Assembly: GCA_022036555.1 (NCBI GenBank)
Contig: CM039124.1
Coordinates: 57,368,130 to 57,432,129, forward strand
Direction: 5' to 3'
Length of the DNA: 64,000 nt
DNA from: Microstegium vimineum
Taxonomy: Eukaryota > Streptophyta > Magnoliopsida > Poales > Poaceae
Shown here: positions 22,758 to 34,662 of the stretch, piece after piece
How positions within the stretch are numbered: the stretch's first letter is position 1
Layout of the letters: every line of letters begins with the position of its first letter
Position numbers and translations under genes: made by a program
The notes under the pieces: generated by a model
Databases searched by the model: none
What the model was told of the DNA's origin: nothing
Seen by the model: the letters and a program-made list of their open reading frames with translations, nothing else

Positions 22758-24377
22758 TTTCATATGTGTTTGATTATGCTAATGACTAACTGGAGGTGTT
22801 GTGTTGAGTTGTGATGTGATGTGTTAAGAGTGTTGTGCAATATGTCTCTTGGTTGTGTTGGTGCACAGGTGTGGAGCTTGGAGGCGGTGGTCGACGGTAA
22901 GGTGAAGGTCAAATGGGGACGTGTCGTGTCGATGGACTGGGAGAAGTGAAGAACGGACTTGAGACTTAGACCAAGGAACCAGGAGGTTGGCCAGCCGGCC
23001 AAGTGACCAGCTGCGGTGGCTCACACTTGGGGACATCAACAAACAAGAGTACATGGGTGATGAAGACGACATCGGTCAAATCAAGAAGAAGGGAGATGGC
23101 GTGGTGGCACTTGACGAAGGCCAAACACGCATCTACATGGGTTGTTAGTCACGTCTGGTGAGGCATGCACGAGGGTTTGATAGTTTGGTCCTCAAAACCA
23201 TGGATGGATGGTTCGGGCCTCAAAACCGAGCTTCTATCGGTGTCAACCTTCTCTGATTGTTCACATAAGTTATAAGTTATTTTTATCTCTTTTTTTCCTT
23301 CTCTGACTGTTCACATGAGTTGAAGTTGATGAATAGTAAAATTGAAAATAAAAAATAAACAAAATAAAAATAAAAAAGTTACGTTGATAAACAGTATATG
23401 AGCGTGTGAGAAAGCTCTATTTTATTTACGGTTGAAAGATACTAGCACGGTGGGCGCGCTCTGCTGCGTCTGCTGCGGCTTTGCGTGTTAATGATTCATT
23501 GATCTTTTGGCACTTGCATGACCAGAAAAATATGATTGGCACAATAAAAAGTGTAATCAGAGATTAAGAGTTGTGCTGTACACAATCTGATATCTCAGTA
23601 TAAACAACATAAGAAAATTAATTAATGCTCTTGCATGCATCCTTCGTCAAATGGCACCAATACACTAATCATGTTAAGCACCACAACCTAAGCCACCAAT
23701 TGATATCAATCTGATCTCATATTTCCTTTTTGTTTTCCTTTTTTCCTTTTTGCCTCAAGTAAAGTTGCAGAGCTATAATATGTGGGAGGCGCTTCTGAGC
23801 CCTTTGTGCCGTGTAATCTTCCAGCATTCCAACATATTTCATCAGCCTGCTTACCGCGTGAGAAGAGGGGATAAAATAAAAAACAAAAGGGATAAGGCAT
23901 ATTAGCTAAAAACCCAATCGAAGAAGAATTAGAATAAAAAATATAATTGATAAACATATTATAAAGAGAACACGGACCCAAAGAAAAATTATTAAAATTA
24001 TTATTTCCAGTGTACCAAGGTACTCGAAGTCAGTGTCAGATTTGTCGGAGAGAAGATATTATGCTAAACAAAGCAATCATAGTTCCCTGATTCCCAATAT
24101 AATAACGAAGTAATATCATGAAGAATGAATAAGCACATCAACAGAAGACGTATACAATGGGCACTAAGAAATAGGTTGATCAGGCAACACGTCGAAATTA
24201 GTTTGATCAGTCATCACATCAAAGGTGTCCTATTTTCATATATGGAATTAGGTTGGCATGCATACTTTTGTACCAAATATAAACACAATTCATGGCAACA
24301 TGAAGGATCGAAGTTCAAACTCCTGGCAAAAACGCATAGAAGTCAATAAGTAAAAATGTCACTAAATTTTTGGATAA
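22758..24377. other. Intergenic, possible 3' part of the minus-strand transcript
   Basis: The first 500 bases are of moderate GC and look like worn LTR DNA, but no ends were found. The rest is AT-rich and lies downstream of the putative minus-strand stop at 24378, so part of it may be 3' UTR. Confidence 0.3.
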
Positions 24378-26137
24378 TCATGGAGCTGGGCATGGATCCA
24401 TCAGGGACCAACTAAAATCATGATCAACGCATCTGGAAAAAATTAATGGAAGAGAAACTGAAAGGAGATGCAGATCCTGAAGAAGTATCTTCCAAGAAAA
24501 TGTAACATGGACAAAATGCAGTGTCCATGTTGAGTAAAGTAAGACATCGTTTACCCTGAATGCTAATAAGATTGATAGTCCAGTTACATCAAGTAATTGA
24601 CCAAAAATGCCTTCTGTAAAACCACATATATATTGAAGGTGTGTTTATCCTATTATGCTCCTAACAGTGGAAGCAAACATAGGAAAAAGAGTAGAATCAA
24701 TAGTCCTAACAGATAAAATCATAGAAATATACATGAAAATGCATAGGTTGAAGAGGTATACATTAATTACAATACCTTTATGTATTTCTAGGCCATCCAA
24801 TCCAATGAGACAGATTATGGGTGAATGGTATTCACTGACAATAGTACTGAAGGTAGGAAAAAGAAAATATTAGGCCACAAAACAGAAATAAAGATGCATA
24901 TAGGGATAACTAACCTTGAAAACAACAGGGTCCTGTATACGATGTAAGAAAAAACAAAATGAGATTCACAGCTGCAAATCCAGTAGGCACCAATCTGTTA
25001 CATCTAAATTTGGCTATTGCATAGGCTAAATCTAAAAAAAATAGACAAAGGAAAAGAAGGATGATACTTGTGTCCCGGTCATGGCACATTTAAAGATAAG
25101 GCTTTAACTATATCTCCTTTTCTCTTGCTTGCACGCCAAGTATAATCTAAGCTAATTTGTTTAAATTAATTCATGATTCGATATGCTTGAATTAGTAAAT
25201 GTTGACATGCATGTCTTTAATACGAACATGAAACAATAATATGACAGTAGTATATCACATTGGTCCTTAATTATGAGGAATTTCAGGCCTGCCAAGCTAT
25301 AGAAACTGTAGGGGGGTCAAATCATTCTGAATCATGACTATTATTTTTTAGACTAATTATGACCATTCTAGTGAGATGGAACTAAAGTCCCAAACAAAAG
25401 AAAATATAATGAACTCACGTATTTGAGTAGCCATCTCCAGTAACTGCAACAAATAGAACAACTCCAGTAAACTGTAGCGCAACCATGCAAACTGCATCAG
25501 ACACAAAGCAGAGCACTGTTCCTGAACAAACACATACATGTGGAAAAAGGCAAAGTTCCTTTCCCTATAATAGCTGCAGTCAATCCAAATACAATAGTTA
25601 AATAAATAATTTTCTAATTAAGGTGCACAGAAGGCATTTCTGAGAGTAGCACAGAAAGCATTGTTTGAGAAAACCATTTGAGCTGAATTGCACCACATCA
25701 GTAAACTGCATGGAAACATGACATAATTAGATAATTAGTATAAACACGAAACAATATCTAATTGGCAAAGGCTGCAACAAATTTGGGAACAAAAATCTAA
25801 GAGCAATAATTTAGATATATCTACCAACCCATAGTTGACAGTCACCATATATCACAAACTATGTACTGACACTGGGGCATGAAGACATATATTTGATTGG
25901 AAAAGGGAAAAAGACTAACCCGTAGCACGAAGATACATGTTTGATGTAGTGAATTATGTATCTCATGTGGACAGGCATGTATATTTTATTATATCTACCA
26001 AAATATATATGGAGTCAAGAACACATAGCATAAATTCTAAAACAGGAATACATGCTTCAAAATAAAAGATAGGATGGCAAGAGCTTACCAAGGAGTTGTT
26101 ACCTACAACATTTTCCTCCATGCAACAGGCATTTAGC
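24378..26137 (-). CDS. Putative spliced gene of unknown family, hydrophobic product (partial)
   Basis: I could chain six minus-strand exons that join in a fixed reading phase: 26137-26103, 25521-25419, 24971-24915, 24846-24776, 24613-24555 and 24476-24378 (stop TGA). Each has an AG acceptor and a GT donor where needed (GTAACA, GTGAGT, GTTAGT, GTATTG, GTAAAC). The chain gives about 140 residues without a stop. The second exon encodes a likely membrane segment (VCMVALQFTGVVLFVAVTG). The third and fourth give FSYIVYRTLLFSS and SPIICLIGLDGLEIHK. I recognise no family. The start is not found and may lie further right, for example in the GC-rich island at 27.2-27.9 kb. It could also be a chimeric transcript made by a transposon, or a non-coding RNA whose frames are open by chance. 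Confidence 0.33.
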
Positions 26138-26431
26138 CTGACCATGAAAAAAAACGCCAAACATTTTCCGCTTCAATGTGCAATAAGCATTACTGTGCAT
26201 AATAAAGCAACACATAGGAAAAATCGAGTAAGAATACTACATATCAGTATACCACCATGACAGACCAAGTATAGCACTGGCTAGCTTTGGTGGCCGCAAC
26301 CAAAAAACAGACAAACAAATCGAACAACGTAACCTGAGGTGAAGGAAGGTCGAGCTGAAGGCAAAGTCCATATCGAAGAGAGTTGGCAGGTCTGGATCAG
26401 AGACCAGATAAAGATGGAGGAGGGGAAATGA
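26138..26431. other. Intron or intergenic, nothing recognised
   Basis: AT-rich stretch between the exon chain and the H2A.Z-like scrap. Open on the minus strand in part, but without a known domain. Confidence 0.3.
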
Positions 26432-26485
26432 ACCTCAGGTGTAGAGGTAGTTGAGGATGGCGGTGAGGTAGAGCACCCCATAGTT
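26432..26485 (-). pseudogene. Histone H2A.Z-like exon scrap
   Basis: The minus strand reads VLYLTAILNYL, nearly the H2A.Z alpha-2 helix (YLTAILEYL). It is followed by a GAG|GTTC junction like the end of that exon, with a small insertion just before it. Only about 15 codons match, and no other H2A.Z exon was seen nearby. It is probably a captured or degraded exon fragment. A chance match is possible. Confidence 0.35.
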
Positions 26486-28046
26486 ATCGGCGCAGATGGG
26501 CATGCTCATACTGGGCAGAATATGAGCTCCCTGATCGAAACACCCCAATGGTCCATGTAACTAAAAAATGAGGAATACAGACGCTAGCAAGATGGAAACG
26601 GTGACGAAGAAATCAGATCTATTCGTGCAATCACATTAGTGCAGCAGCTCTCTAGATCGGAGGCCGTGGCCACTGTGTCGGAGAGGCACAACATGATCTG
26701 ACTTAAAGGCAGCGACAGAGGTAAGGACACGCTTGATTAGGAAATGAATTGCTCTATCTAGTTTAGCTAGTAATTTAGAGTTTAGTGTGTCTTCTTTTTT
26801 GTAAAGCGAATAGGGCACCTATGTAATTGTAGCTGGAATTCGCACAGGCATATTTCCACAAGAGGACGCCCTCTATTCTAAAATCTACATTTGAAGTTTA
26901 CAATGAACAAAGGCCGTAACAAACCAAACAACGCCTAAAATAGAGTGCCGAGTTATATACACACACAGGGTGGCAAGAGTTGCAGGCATGTGTAATAAAT
27001 ACTGCAATCAATTAACCGGAAGATGGCCTTCAAGGAAGAGGCACAGGATAGTAGAAGGCATAAACCACGTATTTGTGAGACACACCTGGAACACAGGACC
27101 CAGCAGGACGCAGGTACATAAACGACGACCGAGCCGGGAAGCGACGAACCCCGAGCGAAGCAGAAGACCTGGCACGCCTGGAGCACAAAAAGAGGTACAC
27201 AACTCCCGTTAGGAACACGAAGGCTCAGCCAACAAAAGAGAGATTACTAAATCGAGAAACACGATCTGGAATCGGTGGGTAAGCGAGGAGGAAGGACATG
27301 AGCGAGTGGCAGGTAGCCACTCTCCAGCAACGCGGGGGCGTGCTGGATACCAGAGCGAATCGCGAGGCCCGCGTGTCGTCGATGGGGACGGCCCTCAGGG
27401 CTGCGGCAGGGCCGACCCACCGCAGGCGTCGAGCAACGGGGCCGAGCACCGAGGAGGCGGGCTGACGCGGTGCGAACAGGGTGGTGGAGGGCGAGGCGGC
27501 GACCGTAGGTCCGCCGGCGGTAGCCGCGGCGGAAGAGGCGAGAGTAGGGAAGAGCAGCCTGGCAGGAGCAGGAACTGCGGCGGCCGATTCCGTAGGATGC
27601 GAGGGCGGCCGCCGCGCGAGCCCAATACGCGGCTCTCCGCACAGATGCACACGCGAGAAGAGGGAGGAACGGCAGCTAGCGCGATGTGCGGCCTCGGAGG
27701 TCGCGACGGCCATGGTCGCAAGGCGATGCGGGCAAGGGGAAAGGAACCTACCTAGAAACAGAAAGCAGGATGGAGAAGGGCGGCGACGGAACCGCCGAGG
27801 AAGGCGGGCGAACTGGCGTAGGAGCCGAGGAAGCGGGCGGAGGAGGCGAGAGCGGCAGGTGCCAATCGGAGGCGGCGGCGCCGAGAAACCGTGCGTGCAG
27901 TCCAACTAAAAAGGCCGCACTGTGGGCGACGGTGGGCTGATTTCTTTTTTTTTTAATCAAACGGACCCAACAGGACCTATCGCTGGCCAAAAGCGACGGC
28001 ACTAGTGAACAGCTCCACGAGGAGATGGCGCACTGAGATTGGACGG
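26486..28046. other. Intergenic with a GC-rich island at about 27220-27910
   Basis: The island is open over 200 codons on the minus strand (27905-27225, Arg/Ala/Pro-rich, resembling an organelle transit peptide) and also open on the plus strand. High GC makes open frames cheap, and I see no domain. It could be the first exon of the minus-strand gene at 24.4-26.1 kb, or a captured promoter and exon. Confidence 0.3.
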
Positions 28047-28260
28047 CACATCCGCAATAGTAATAGCTAGCTGACGTGGAGGTGAGAGACAAGAATAAAT
28101 ACTATTTTATATCACTGGACCCACATGTTTCTCTCATATGTTTTTGAGAAACGTGAAATAGACTAACTATTTGTTCGTTGCTAGTGACTATTCTTTCTCC
28201 TACTTTTCTCTTGTCACGTCAGATCTAGTTAGCCAAATAGCTTATCATTGCGGACGCTCT
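28047..28260. mobile_element. MITE with TCCGCAAT-type inverted ends
   Basis: Inverted ends ATCCGCAATAGTAA and TTATCATTGCGGAC, with shared inner GCTAGCTGACGTGG and CACGTCAGATCTAG. The same family occurs in the opposite orientation at 44797-45018. The superfamily is uncertain (hAT or Mutator type) because the duplication is not clear. Confidence 0.6.
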
Positions 28261-28806
28261 AACAGAACGAACGACAGAGCAGCAATTTATTAGCGGTTGA
28301 GAGTTATCTTACTTATATCTTATTTGCAAATTTTATTCATCTAGTCCTCTTCATTTTGGCGACATAAGTCAAGCTTTTCAACTAGATACCAGTTGGAGCA
28401 AAGCTTCTTTTATGTCAGATTGCAAAGCAGAAGATGTTGCACATGACCAAGTAACTGCATTGCATTTGCAGAAGAATGTTTTGAGTCCGAGAACTGCCGG
28501 TGGGCTAGTGGGCCGGTGCCTTGCCGGACTGACGCCAACTAATAATGGACTAAAACCTCTTCCCACATCTTTGCAGCTAGCCCAATGATTCGGCCCGGCG
28601 AGAAAATTCCGACCGTTGCGCCGCTCAGGTGCGCGAACCCCGCTTTCGGCTTTTCCCCAATCTTTTTAAGCCCACGCGCCCTCCCCCGACCGTTGCACTT
28701 GCACCCCGAAGAAATTCCCCTCCACCATCCAGATCAGATCCCCTTCCCTTCCCAACAGTCGGACGCGCACGAGACGAAACCGCCGCCGCCACCACCACCG
28801 CGCCCC
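28261..28806. other. Promoter and 5' leader of the membrane-protein gene
   Basis: GC content rises sharply after about 28580, marking the leader. An in-frame ATG at 28585 extends the frame, but its product is low-complexity and Pro-rich, so I read it as untranslated. TTTTTAAGCCC near 28664 may serve as a weak TATA box. Confidence 0.4.
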
Positions 28807-29430
28807 ATGGCCGACTCCGGCGCCCTCGTCGTCACGGAGGCGAGGCAGCAGCACCCGCTGAGCCAGATCGCGGAGAGCGGGACGCACCGGCTGCTGCTGA
28901 AGCAGTGGGTGAAGGAGGAGGACCTGCTGGCGCGCCGCGTCGCGCTGCGGGAGGCCCGCCTCGACGGCGCACGCAAGGAGATCGCCTTCCTCTACTGCGC
29001 CTTCTTCGCCTTCCACGCCGCCTCCGTCCTGCTCCTCTTCCTCTCCTCGTCCTCGTCCTCCTCCTCCGCCGCCGCGGCGTGCAGGCGGTCCTGGATCCCC
29101 TGCCTCGTCTCGATGCTCTCCTCGCTCGCCATGCTCTGGGCGCTGCGGTACAAGTCCGACACGGAGGCCGTCCTGGAGCGCCTGCTGGCGCGGGAGAGCG
29201 AGGACGCGCTGCTCCTCGGCCGGTGCGTCTCCGAGCTCAAGCGCAAGGGCCTCCACTTCGACCTGCTCAAGGAGGTGGACGCGCTGCGCAGGGCCAAGAG
29301 CCTCCGCGTCGAGGCCAAGGCCGCCGCCGACAGGCCCAGGAGGTGGCAGGCCAGGGACCTCGCCGTCTTCGCGCTCTTCGCCGCCGCCTGCGGGGTGCTC
29401 GTGCTCACCAGGTTCCTGCTCTGCAATTAG
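28807..29430 (+). CDS. Single-exon plant membrane protein of unknown function, 207 aa
   Basis: Intronless gene encoding 207 residues from the ATG at 28807 (MADSGALVVTEARQQHPLSQ). After a polar N-terminus with helical charged residues (about 20-60) come a hydrophobic segment with a Ser run (about 62-90), a second segment (about 97-112), a charged coiled-coil-like stretch with RKGLHFDLLKEVDALRRAKSL-type heptads (about 115-175) and a C-terminal membrane anchor (DLAVFALFAAACGVLVLTRF). The likely layout is three membrane spans with helical linkers. Codon use is strongly GC-rich, as in many grass genes. Its 3' UTR contains AATAAAAC at about 29613. The region after it is duplicated on the far side of the MULE. 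The molecular function is unknown to me. I chose the ATG with the better context, in front of a non-repetitive N-terminus. Confidence 0.85.
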   Translation: MADSGALVVTEARQQHPLSQIAESGTHRLLLKQWVKEEDLLARRVALREARLDGARKEIAFLYCAFFAFHAASVLLLFLSSSSSSSSAAAACRRSWIPCLVSMLSSLAMLWALRYKSDTEAVLERLLARESEDALLLGRCVSELKRKGLHFDLLKEVDALRRAKSLRVEAKAAADRPRRWQARDLAVFALFAAACGVLVLTRFLLCN

Positions 29431-29635
29431 CCAACATTGCAGCCTTGCAGGTGCAGGTGGGGGAGGGATCGGATCATCACGTGCTCGTTTGCCTACTTGG
29501 CATTGTTCTTGATATAATAACCGCCGTGACATTTGCTGCTGGACGAAGGGCACTGTTGTTCTCGGCAGAACTGTTTGTTCTGCGAATTTTGGTGTTGGGT
29601 TTTGTCTGTTTGTAATAAAACAAAAAGGAAAGGAT

Positions 29636-29964
29636 TTGATGTGTCAGGTTTCATTTCTTTGCGTTTCTTGTGATTGTAACAGAGAGTAAATGCTCTCGGT
29701 ATTATGGATTTACAATGATACAGATTGATGCTAATGTCTTTCTTGGTCTAAAACTTAGGATTTTGTTTACTTGAGAAATTCGTACTTGTTTCTGCACACG
29801 ATCCTTGTGAGTATCCCAGTTTATTTTGTGATGATGGACTGGCAGCCTGGTTCAGAAACTTGGTTCCGGTGGAAAATAGGAGCTGAACTTGTGATTGGGG
29901 AGTGCAGGTCATTTTGGTTCTCGCTATCTCGTGTATCCCCGAATGCTGCAATCCGCCCAATCCA
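29636..29964 (+). repeat. Diverged direct repeat, left copy (gene 3' region)
   Basis: The 3' flank of the membrane-protein gene aligns with 34900-35185. Shared words are GATGTRTCA, GTTTCATTTCT, TTTCTTGT, AAAACTTAG, ATTTGTTT, AACTTGTGATTG, ATTTTGGTTYTC and CTATCTYGTG, in the same order. It points to an old tandem duplication of the gene end, now split by the MULE. Confidence 0.65.
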
Positions 29965-29972
29965 GAGTTCAG

Positions 29973-30156
29973 GGAAAAAAATTGGCTGCAGCCTGGCTGC
30001 ACGCACGCTCGGTGCAGCCCCAGTGCCGATGCAAGCCACGCGTCCCGCAAATTGATCGCGCGGCCAGAGAGAAACGGCTTCGATGCTGCTTTTGTTACAG
30101 CTCATCGCCTCCCAGGTGATGACGAGCCGTACGGCTCCGGCTTGACTCAAACCAGG
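29973..30156 (+). repeat. MULE left terminal inverted repeat
   Basis: 184 bp matching the inverse of 34663-34844. It is GC-rich and ends with GGCTTGACTCAAACCAGG. MULE TIRs normally carry the promoters and transposase-binding sites. Confidence 0.92.
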
Positions 30157-31395
30157 CCAGGTTCCCCATCGCATCTGCTCCTTCATCCGCATCCAGTTTT
30201 ACCATCTCCTATCGCCGCCCCTGCCTCTCCCGATCGCCGCCGTCGTTGGCTTCGCCTACCTTGGTTTTAGGCTCCGGCCCATGCGAACTCTGCGACAAGA
30301 CGGTTCCTCGTCCTCGAGCATCCAGGCACTGAAGGCATGTCATGTCCTCCATGAGGTTGACACAGATCTGCAGCGGCATGGACCATGGTGTGTTAGCGTA
30401 GATACTTTGGTGTTGACATCATCGGCGAACGAGTCCGCGTCGCCAACTTAGCAAATCACAGCTCGCTGGCCGGCAACCGGCCATGGACCATGGACGTGCG
30501 CTCCACAGCTAGCCCGACAGATGACACTGCTGCACCTTCAGTACGTAGCAAACAGCAGGCTGCCAATGGCAATGGTCTTGATGAACGTACCAGCAGGCCG
30601 GTGGTGTCCAGGCTATTAGCAGGCGGATGCTTGTTGCCTCCGATGGTGTTTGGCATGTTAAGGCTTCGATTTTGTTGTCCTAAGTCACATCCATTTTGCT
30701 ATTTTTTAATCACCGTGCTGGTGTTTGATGCAGCAGCCTGAACTTTTCAGGTTCTTTGTAGGGAGTCACGAAGCTATTTTATCTGAAGAAAGGTGCATCC
30801 AACAACAATATGGCTAAATTTGTTCCAACTATGGAGATACATGGTCGCAGTGTTGAAGTACAGGGGTGTCCTCTGCCTAGTCAAAACTAGAGAGGGGTTG
30901 GGCCTGAATTTTTATTAAAGAACTTATGCATATGGTTGTATAGGAATGTAGTTTCATATGACTGTAGTCTTTCTTTACAACCTGAGAGCATGTAGTGATT
31001 GTAGTGGTAAACTTAGGCCCAATTGTAATATGTACAATGTGCTTTCTTATTTGAAAGATATATGGTTCTCCTGAATACAAGCATGTTATGTGAAATGCAA
31101 ATATATGGTTCTCCTGAATATACTTTGTATCAGACTGCACTTTGATGATTTTATCTCCTTTTTATAGTCTGAGAGTTTGTACTATTTATAGTGAAGTCAG
31201 ATCCAAGACTGCAGTCAAATGCATGTACGCCAAAATAAAACATTTGTATTGACAATACCAAAGCGTTGATGACTGAATGTTTGTACGCTAAAATAAAAAA
31301 AAAATACTGCATTCATACAGAATGCAACTAATTCTTAGTGCTATTAATTCAAATTGAAATTAAAATAAATACAATTCAATGAATGAAAATGACTA
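30157..31395. other. MULE left arm, no assigned gene
   Basis: The first 600 bp are moderately GC-rich and could be transcribed rightward from the left TIR, as in MuDR-like elements with two convergent genes. The longest ATG-led frame (30490-30741, 83 aa) has no domain I know. The part from about 30850 is AT-rich. Confidence 0.35.
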
Positions 31396-34300
31396 TTATT
31401 CATTGAAGTGTAACTTTCTAGCAGATTTGGACAATGTGGCATCTTGTTCGACTCCAAGCAGAAGACCAGTGAGTCCACCTTGGAAGAAAGGAGCGCCAAT
31501 GTTCGAAGATGACCCATACATATCACTTGCAAACAACGGCATTATAGCTTTATTAGCTTGTTCGTCTTGGATAAACGAAGTAGCCATGGTTGAAGATTTC
31601 CCAAGCACTTCATTTTCAAACATTGTCATTGCAGTGTTATTGCCAATGGTACCAGCATGAAGGTCCTGTGTATATAATATTATTTTTAATAGAAATTCAT
31701 AGCAGGTAAATAAAATATGGCAAAAACAAATAATGAGTCCAAGTCATGTATTACGATCAATTGCTTTGGATCATCACTTCCATCTCTCTCTTCTGCACCA
31801 TTGTTGGGATCTTTTTTTTTAGCCCGATCTATAAATAAGAAATAAAAAAATTATTGTACAAGTAACAATAATTGTGAAAAATAAATAGAATGGATATGAT
31901 CCGTACCTTTCTTATTAGTATTTTTCTTCTTCTTTCCTGTGTTCTTTTCAACCACGTTTTTGTAGCGTGAAGTCTTTGGACCTTTTACCACTTGGGGAAC
32001 TCTAAAACTTATTGTACCGTTTAAAGTGTTACTGCCACATTCATTCATAACTACTGGAGGATCATTGGATTCTTCTTGCATCTTCCTTAGACGGGCATCT
32101 GCCTCTAAGTCAAACTTTTCAATAGTTTTTTGCAAATCATCAAGGAGCTCTTTTGAAACTGAACATTTCAATGCAATAGATGTCGCATTTCGAGAGATAA
32201 GAGCAGCATGTGTTTTTAAATCTTCCTTCGGACTTCCTTGCTTCTCAATATAAAATCTTCTTTTTGCATATTTTGTCCATCTATTTAGTATATACTGAGA
32301 TGACAAATTGTAAACTCCATTGGTATTGAAGACTCTGAGCGCGTGCTTGCACAAAAAACCTATAAATATAGTTGATAATATTTTCAGCACATTTAGTACA
32401 ATCTATATTGCAAATTGATCGAAATGTGTACACGTATCTATGGATTTGAATTTTCTGCAAGAACATGCAATGGTGGAATCTGTTTTATTGAATACCACTT
32501 TCACACCACGTTCAAACTGCATATATGTAACCATGAATGTTAAGTTTGTCCCTTCGGTCTGCACTAAATTACAAGTCAATGTGAATTGTTTTTTGAATTC
32601 TTCCTCAAACTCTTAGCACATCCTCCTTGTGTATGATTCAGCTGCAGTCTTCAACATAGGTAAATGTGTGATATAAGCGATAGAGGTCTTGCTACGTGAC
32701 TTAAAATCACCATCCAACTCATTTTGATGAAGACTATTTGAAACCTTCTCACATTCTACAAGTAGTTCGGACAGACCAAGCTTTCGCCGAAATCTTTTCA
32801 TAAAAACATTATTCATACCTTCGCTCCTCTGAGTTGAGTTCATATCCGCCGTAAAAGAGTCACGGTACGTAGCAGCCCACTTTGCCCGTATACTGTAGAG
32901 GTTTTGCATCCATGAGTTATCCTCAAGTTTGTATTCCTTCAACAATTCGTTCCACTTCTCAATGAAGTATTTCTCTGACCTGTCCTCATACACACATCTT
33001 TTAAAATCAGTTAGAAACTTGTTATCTGAATCACGAATTACATGTCCGAGATATTTAACAACATTCAAACAAATATGCCATAAACAAAGTCGATGGCTTG
33101 TATTTGGAAATACATATGCAATTGCTCCCGCCATGGCTGCATCTTGATCAGTGAATATTGTGCTGGGATGCTTACCAAACATTGCGTCCAGAAAGGTTTC
33201 GAAGAGCCAAACAAATGATTCAATAGTTTCACTATATAAAAGTGCAGCCCCAAAAATTATCGTGCGTTTGTGATGATTGGCTCCAAGGATCGGAGCAAAA
33301 GGCATCTCAAATTTATTTGTTTTAAAAGTGGTGTCAAATGATACAGCATCATCAAAGCACGTGTAATCCATGATAGATTGACCATCTGCCCAAAAGAAAT
33401 TTGCTATCCGACCATCTTCCTTATTTACCTGAATAGCATAAAAAAAAGAAGGATCCTCCATTTGTTTTTTCTTCAAGTATTCTAATAGTGTTTCAGCATC
33501 ATTAGCTTCTAAGTACTTTCTACGCTCACGATCAATCTCATTATTGCAATCTATCCGAGAAAATGGCTCCTTGTCCTCTCCTCCATAAAACTCCTTCATG
33601 AACTCATATACTTGGGCTGGCTTCGTCCCTGCTTTTCGTATTTGATCAATTAATTTTCTGTCTGCATCTATAATACGTCGCTGAGACCTTAGCTTGTGTG
33701 ACTTATTTGGACTAACAAGATAATGATTGTGATCAAGTATAACCTTTTGTACTGTCCATATTCCCTCTCTGCTGACACTAAACTGAACACGAGCATCACA
33801 GTCTGTTCTTGTAGTGTCCTTCTGTGATGACTCATTTGCTGAATGTCCTTGGTTGCTACAAAATATATATTTCTGACTTACTGTCTTATCTGCTCTACAC
33901 TTTATATAACTCTTTCTGATGCTAAATCCAATTTTACCGGCATATGTGTTGTACATCTGATAAGCTTCATCCTCTGATGGGAAAGTCATTCCAACCTCCG
34001 GGGTGATCAAAGTTTTTCCAATTTTATCAACCGCCTATAGCACATTAGGATAGAAATAGTAACATAACCATGCCGAATCTATTATTTTTTTAAAAAAACT
34101 GCTATATAGAAAAGGAGTGTCAATTCATACCTCAACTCCGGCCATAGCTTCATGATGCAGTCTCGAGCAATGTTGATGTTGCCTCCACAGGTGTAGTGCA
34201 TGAATGGATGCTCTCCTAGCGACAAGATACATTGATACATTTTTGTCATAATCAATGATGAAAATATTACCACAAATAATAGCACTTCTACTACTTGTAT

Positions 34301-34396
34301 TGCATGAATGGTGTACGGAGAATCATCGGCGTCTACAGTATCATCTAGGGCCATTGCGCCATCGGCGGCAACACTCAAGGATGGATCGTCCTCCAT
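31396..34396 (-). pseudogene. FAR1/FHY3-type MULE transposase, disrupted
   Basis: A cut-and-paste transposase related to the plant transcription factors FAR1 and FHY3. Proposed exons are 34396-34295 (ATG at 34396), 34034 to about 32446, about 32371-31917, 31828-31755 and 31665-31396 (stop TAA). Splice phases agree except around the second gap. The second exon carries the FAR1 zinc-binding DNA domain (GMTFPSEDEAYQMYN, CDARVQF, HNHYLV), then the MULE catalytic core with SFDTTF, FTDQD and HICLNV. A TAA at 32613-32615 ends the frame after RRMC. Beyond it, CSCRKF and CKHALRV are the two halves of a SWIM zinc finger, separated by about 75 bases with no normal GT donor in frame. So this copy probably makes no full enzyme. 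The last exons encode an acidic, low-complexity tail. Confidence 0.88.
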
Positions 34397-34662
34397 GTAT
34401 TGCAGCGGCGAGGGCACCCCGGCAACCGGCTCCTGCCGTGAGGCGTCAGGTACAACGTGCGCCGTAGATCAAATCGCCGATGAAAGACGATGACAGGCGT
34501 CGCAGATCACAGTTCCAACCGCTTGGCCTTGGCGTTCTTGGCGGCGCTCTCGGAGAGTCGTAGTCGAGTTGGAGTCGTGGCCTTTTCTACGATCCCGTAA
34601 TTTACGGCAATGATTGATTTTCTAATCTATCGGATGAGCCAAGACAACGGAAAGGCAGGGAG

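Noticed and set aside
27306..27940. Plus-strand open frames in the GC-rich island
   Set aside because: They overlap each other and the minus-strand frame, are Arg/Gly-rich, and show no domain. High GC explains them.
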